Origin: Ananas comosus | Taxonomy: Eukaryota > Streptophyta > Magnoliopsida > Poales > Bromeliaceae | DNA: 64,000 nt | Direction of reading: 5' to 3' | Assembly: GCF_001540865.1 (NCBI RefSeq) | Contig: NC_033633.1 | Span: 1,633,130-1,697,129 of the forward strand | Part shown: piece after piece, positions 60,613-64,000 of the stretch | How the letters are laid out: each line of letters starts with the position of its first letter | How positions within the stretch are numbered: the stretch's first letter is position 1 | Made by a program: the position numbers and the translations under genes | Notes under the pieces: generated by a model | Seen by the model: only the letters and a program-made list of their open reading frames with translations | The model's database searches: none | Told to the model about the DNA's origin: nothing

Positions 60613-60837
60613 GAGACCCTTTAATCTGAAATATAATTAAAAAAAGTCAAAAAGAGAGCAAAATAGAGATTTTTTTTTTTGCATAATGATTAATCTTGCA
60701 GATTGGTTAAACACAAAGTGTATTTGATTTTTAGATTGCATAAATGGTAGAGATTTTATTGTATTTCATATGATCAGTAGAATAATTCGGTCTATAAGAA
60801 CCAATTGTTTCTAAAGTAAACAGCAAAGAACTTAATA

Positions 60838-60945
60838 ATTAGTACCTGAGATCTTAAGTTCTAACTCCACTTATTCACAGAATCACAGTTCCAATTAAAT
60901 TCATTTATAAAAAATAATAAACAAAACAAATAGCATATTACTTTT
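60838..60945 (+). mobile_element. Diverged SINE, copy 4
   Basis: The pieces gtacctgagatcttaagttc, aaattcatttataaa and aacaaaacaaatagca follow the order of the SINE body. No target duplication is visible. Confidence 0.4.
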
Positions 60946-61495
60946 CTTTTAATAAAAAAATAATTAATTTATAAAAAAATTCTACAAACTGGGCCGTAAA
61001 AAATTCGATTTGTTCAAATCAAGCTCATTAGTAAGCCCATGTGGCATTGAACTACCCGCCAAAATGTGGGCCCACCTTGCATAATTTAAATCCCAATAAA
61101 ATGAACCTTCTCCAATAAAAGAAAAAAACAAAGGGATGGATAATCACTTCCACTAATGATTTTTTTTTAAAATAAGTCATTTTCACTTCCTCCCTTAACA
61201 ATATCATTAAATGCAATTGCCTTCATGGAATTGTACTCATTTAAGCCATGTTTAACATCACTTTTGACGATTAATTTAAATTGATATCGGCTTATTCAGA
61301 TATTGAAGTATACTTCCTACCCCAAATAAAGTAGCAAACAGAAAAACCTCCCTTAGATTAAACTTACTAAAATGTTTATACTTAGGATGGTTCATTATTC
61401 CTTTGAATTATCAATTTTTCCAAAGATTCATTAGGTAGAAGCATGAAAAAGCAAAATTTGGTGTCTCGTAATTTTCATTGAATTCGTTATATGAC

Positions 61496-61712
61496 AATTA
61501 GGTTATAGAGACATATTGTTAAGACATTTTTATATAAGTGTCTCATTTATACCTTTTTTTTTAAATATCTATTAAGGCTTAAATATAAAGNCAATTATAT
61601 TTAATACACTATAACAGAATTAGGTTATAGAGACATATTGTTAAGACATTTTTATATAAGTGTCTCATTTATACCTTTTTTTTTAAATATCTATTAAGGC
61701 TTAAATATAAAG
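61496..61712. repeat. 95-bp perfect direct duplication around an N
   Basis: Positions 61496-61590 and 61618-61712 are identical (start aattaggttatagagacata, end ggcttaaatataaag, same T9 run). Between them lie a single N (61591) and 26 bp. Perfect copies next to an N suggest an unmerged contig overlap. The 26-bp spacer contains CACTATAACAG, which also resembles a CACTA-type terminus. Confidence 0.8.
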
Positions 61713-63265
61713 TCTAATCCAACCAAAATAAAAAGTTACCGTACTCAACCAATCCAATCCAGCCTACTCGACCCGATTACAAAAAAAAAAAAAAAAAAAA
61801 ATGATCATCATCTCCTCTTCTCCTCCACCGGCATCGTAATCAATGAGATAGGGTCCCGGCGATTAAAGTTCGGTCGTGAGAATTTCACAAAAATTGTAGA
61901 GGGCTACGATCATCATGTTTTCCTCCGCCATAAGTCGCTAGAGGAATGGGTGCCAAACATCGAGACGGCTCCACATATAGCAACATTTTTTTAAAAAGTG
62001 TGGGTAATTTAGTCGACGGCACTTTTTTTCATTTATACCGACATTTAAAAGTGTCGCTATATATCGTTTTTATTATTGTTATAATGCTTCTGCAGAACCC
62101 TCTCTCAATTTTTTTTTTTTTTTGTTTTACTAAATATTTTATATAGAGTTACCATATCACAGCTTAAACACAATTGTCAAAGCAAAGTGGTATCAGCTTA
62201 AAACTATGGTCGTGCTTTTAATTAGCCTTACAAAATTGAAAAAAAGCAAATTGATGGACACACGCAATTGCTAAAATATAGAGACTTTGAAAGTTATAGG
62301 AAGCTTCATGGAAACTCATTATCCATGTTAATTTTCGAAAAGTCAATTTATTTAGGGCAATATCTCCTAGTTTGAATTTGGCCAAGTATCCCCATTACAA
62401 AATTATTTATCGCATATTTTTAGATAACACAAGATGTATTTTTCCAATACAAAGGCATTGTTCATCTAGGGGTGTTTATTGCTGGACAAAAATTATATAA
62501 GGGAGGTTAATGCTATGGCTTTGTGTTTAAGCAATCGAGAATCGACATTGTTAAATTTGATCTATGTTATATGAACTACTTAAGATTCTAAATTTCGTGA
62601 TTTTACCATATTGTCTCTAAAATGACAATTTTTAATGGTTAATATAAAATTAATTTAAGATTTTTTGATTACTAAATAAATGATATCGAAAAATTATAAA
62701 TTTAATTTTCATAATATTTAAATAGTCGAGAACATATTTAATAATGTAGATCGTCGATTTGGATATAAATCCATTGTTAGGTCATTTGATTGGAACTTTG
62801 AGCACCTAACCACCACAGCTATGGGTCGTTGGTGTTGAATATAAATCATGTAAACACTGTTCTTCGAAGCTTAACCTTTTGTAGATAAATGATCATTTTT
62901 ATAGAACTTTACATAATATTAGAATAAGAGGTCCCGAATTTTTGAGTCTTATCAAACTCCTGGAGTTATTTTATTTTCTCACATTTAACTAAGTTTGTAT
63001 CGTAGATATATTAAAAAATCTCAAGCTCAAACGTAATAGAGAGTGTTGGATATAAAATAAATAAACACAATTATCTACGTTCGTTTTCATATAATTTCGC
63101 AGTTGGGTACACAGTTTTGTCTTAATAGCCCCTAAAAAATGTAAGTATTGGAAATGGGCTTGACCGAGGTACAGCCTATTAGGCCTACTGAGTTGAAACA
63201 AAAAGCCCAAGAACCGAAGTTCGGCCCTTGGGCCCCAAACCCGAATACTTCGATTATTATTTAAT
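61713..63265. other. AT-rich end region
   Basis: No gene is supported. A poly-A run lies at about 61781-61801. Patches such as aatgatatcgaaaaattata and gtagatcgtcgatttgg (62680-62760) look like decayed pieces of the TA-flanked MITE family, but this is weak. Confidence 0.35.
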
Positions 63266-63922
63266 GGCTAAATTACATAAAACCCTCCTGTCAAAATCCG
63301 CTTTTTTACTTTCCCCCATTGTCATTTAAAAACCTACACTTTGCTCCCTTGTAAAATAAAAAATGTGCACAGGGGGGATACGGTGTGAAAAATGACCATT
63401 TTGCCCTCCGCTATTTTCGTCTTCTCCTCCATCCTCCTCATCCGCGGCCTCGATCGGCCGTGGTTTGCCCCTCGATCGGTCACGATTTCCCTTCACTTTT
63501 TTCTCCACATACTCCGCTTCTCCTCCTACAGCTTCGTCGCACCTCGATTTCGGCGATAGTATGGAGGAAATCAAGGTGGGCGTGGATGGAGAGGTGGCAA
63601 CGACAACAAGGGCGAAGTCGAGGCGACGGAGGAGGGCGAGGGGGTGGTTGTGGGCGCAGACAGAGAGGTGGGCGAGGGCGAGGCAGTGGAGGAAGGCGAG
63701 GCGGCGGCGAGGCGCAGAGGTGGAGGAAGAGAAGCAACAAGAAGAGGGCGGAGGGGTATTTTTGGCATAAATTTTTTTTTTAACGGAACCCTAATGGATC
63801 GCTAACAGCAGGGGGTGAAGTACACATTTTTTATTTTACAAGGGGGCAAAATGTAGGTTTTTAAATGACAGGGGGGAAGTAAAAAAGCTGGTTTTGACAG
63901 GAAGGTTTTCTGTAATTTAGCC
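63266..63922. mobile_element. Mutator-like MITE with GC-rich core, 9-bp TSD
   Basis: The ends GGCTAAATTACATAAAACCC and the complement of CTGTAATTTAGCC match the element at 10016-10507 over about 150 bp each side (TGTCATTTAAAAACCTACAC, CTTGTAAAATAAAAAATG). Perfect 9-bp repeats TTATTTAAT flank it (63257-63265 and 63923-63931). The core (about 63405-63765) is GC-rich, with CTTCTCCTCC- and GGAGGAAGG-type sequence that the shorter member lacks. Confidence 0.85.
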
Positions 63923-63954
63923 TTATTTAATTGTGAATTATTTGGCCTACAATT

Positions 63955-63956
<2 letters not shown>

Positions 63957-64000
<44 letters not shown>
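63957..64000. repeat. (TA)n microsatellite at the window end
   Basis: TA dinucleotides run to the end of the window. All full copies of the TA-flanked MITE sit in such arrays, so another could follow, but none is visible here. Confidence 0.9.

Noticed and set aside
61608..61712. CACTA transposon terminus (CACTATAACAG)
   Set aside because: Only one end is visible and the surrounding duplication looks like an assembly overlap; too weak to call.

Overview
This is a 64-kb stretch of flowering-plant nuclear DNA. Every gene has GT-AG introns (except one intronless PPR gene), and many first exons are very GC-rich while introns and spacers are AT-rich, which is the usual monocot pattern. The families point to a non-grass or early Poales-type monocot. 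A SINE here reminds me of pineapple (Ananas), but that is from memory and weak. Short N runs show it is part of an assembled scaffold.

Gene layout, left to right: laccase C-terminal part (+, 355-1436); SWC6/SEF, a zf-HIT subunit of the SWR1 complex (-, 2316-4072); an Abraxas/FAM175-like MPN protein (+, 6071-8888); a DCD-kelch protein (-, 11232-14728, promoter near 16.2 kb); RETICULATA-RELATED 5/6-like plastid protein (+, 23405-27237); a P-class PPR protein (-, 31768-34182); a CHX cation/H+ antiporter (-, 34700-37481); a PP2C phosphatase (-, 38902-41295); a group I WRKY of the WRKY33 type (-, 47890-50681); and F-box/LRR protein FBL3 (-, 52285-56494). I reconstructed every multi-exon model by hand; each stays in frame across all junctions and ends at a stop. 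These genes do not form a pathway. DCD-kelch, CHX, PP2C and FBL3 do, however, recall the order of their relatives on Arabidopsis chromosome 5 (At5g01660 to At5g01720), so part of the window may be an ancient syntenic block.

The spacers hold well-preserved small transposable elements, several with target-site duplications that can be read directly. There is a 1.8-kb Pack-MULE-like element (9-bp TSD) carrying GC-rich foreign-looking DNA, and two members of a second Mutator-like MITE family (both with 9-bp TSDs). There is a hAT-like element (8-bp TSD, one mismatch) with another MITE nested in it, and a MITE family whose three copies all sit between (TA)n arrays. A tRNA-derived SINE family is also present, one copy with a perfect 17-bp TSD.

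The strangest structure is a roughly 2-kb, almost perfect palindrome (27276-29286) just after the RER5-like stop codon. It ends at an N, and is either a recent inverted duplication able to make hairpin RNA or an assembly artefact. I saw no novel multi-gene system, CRISPR array, rRNA or functional tRNA gene.
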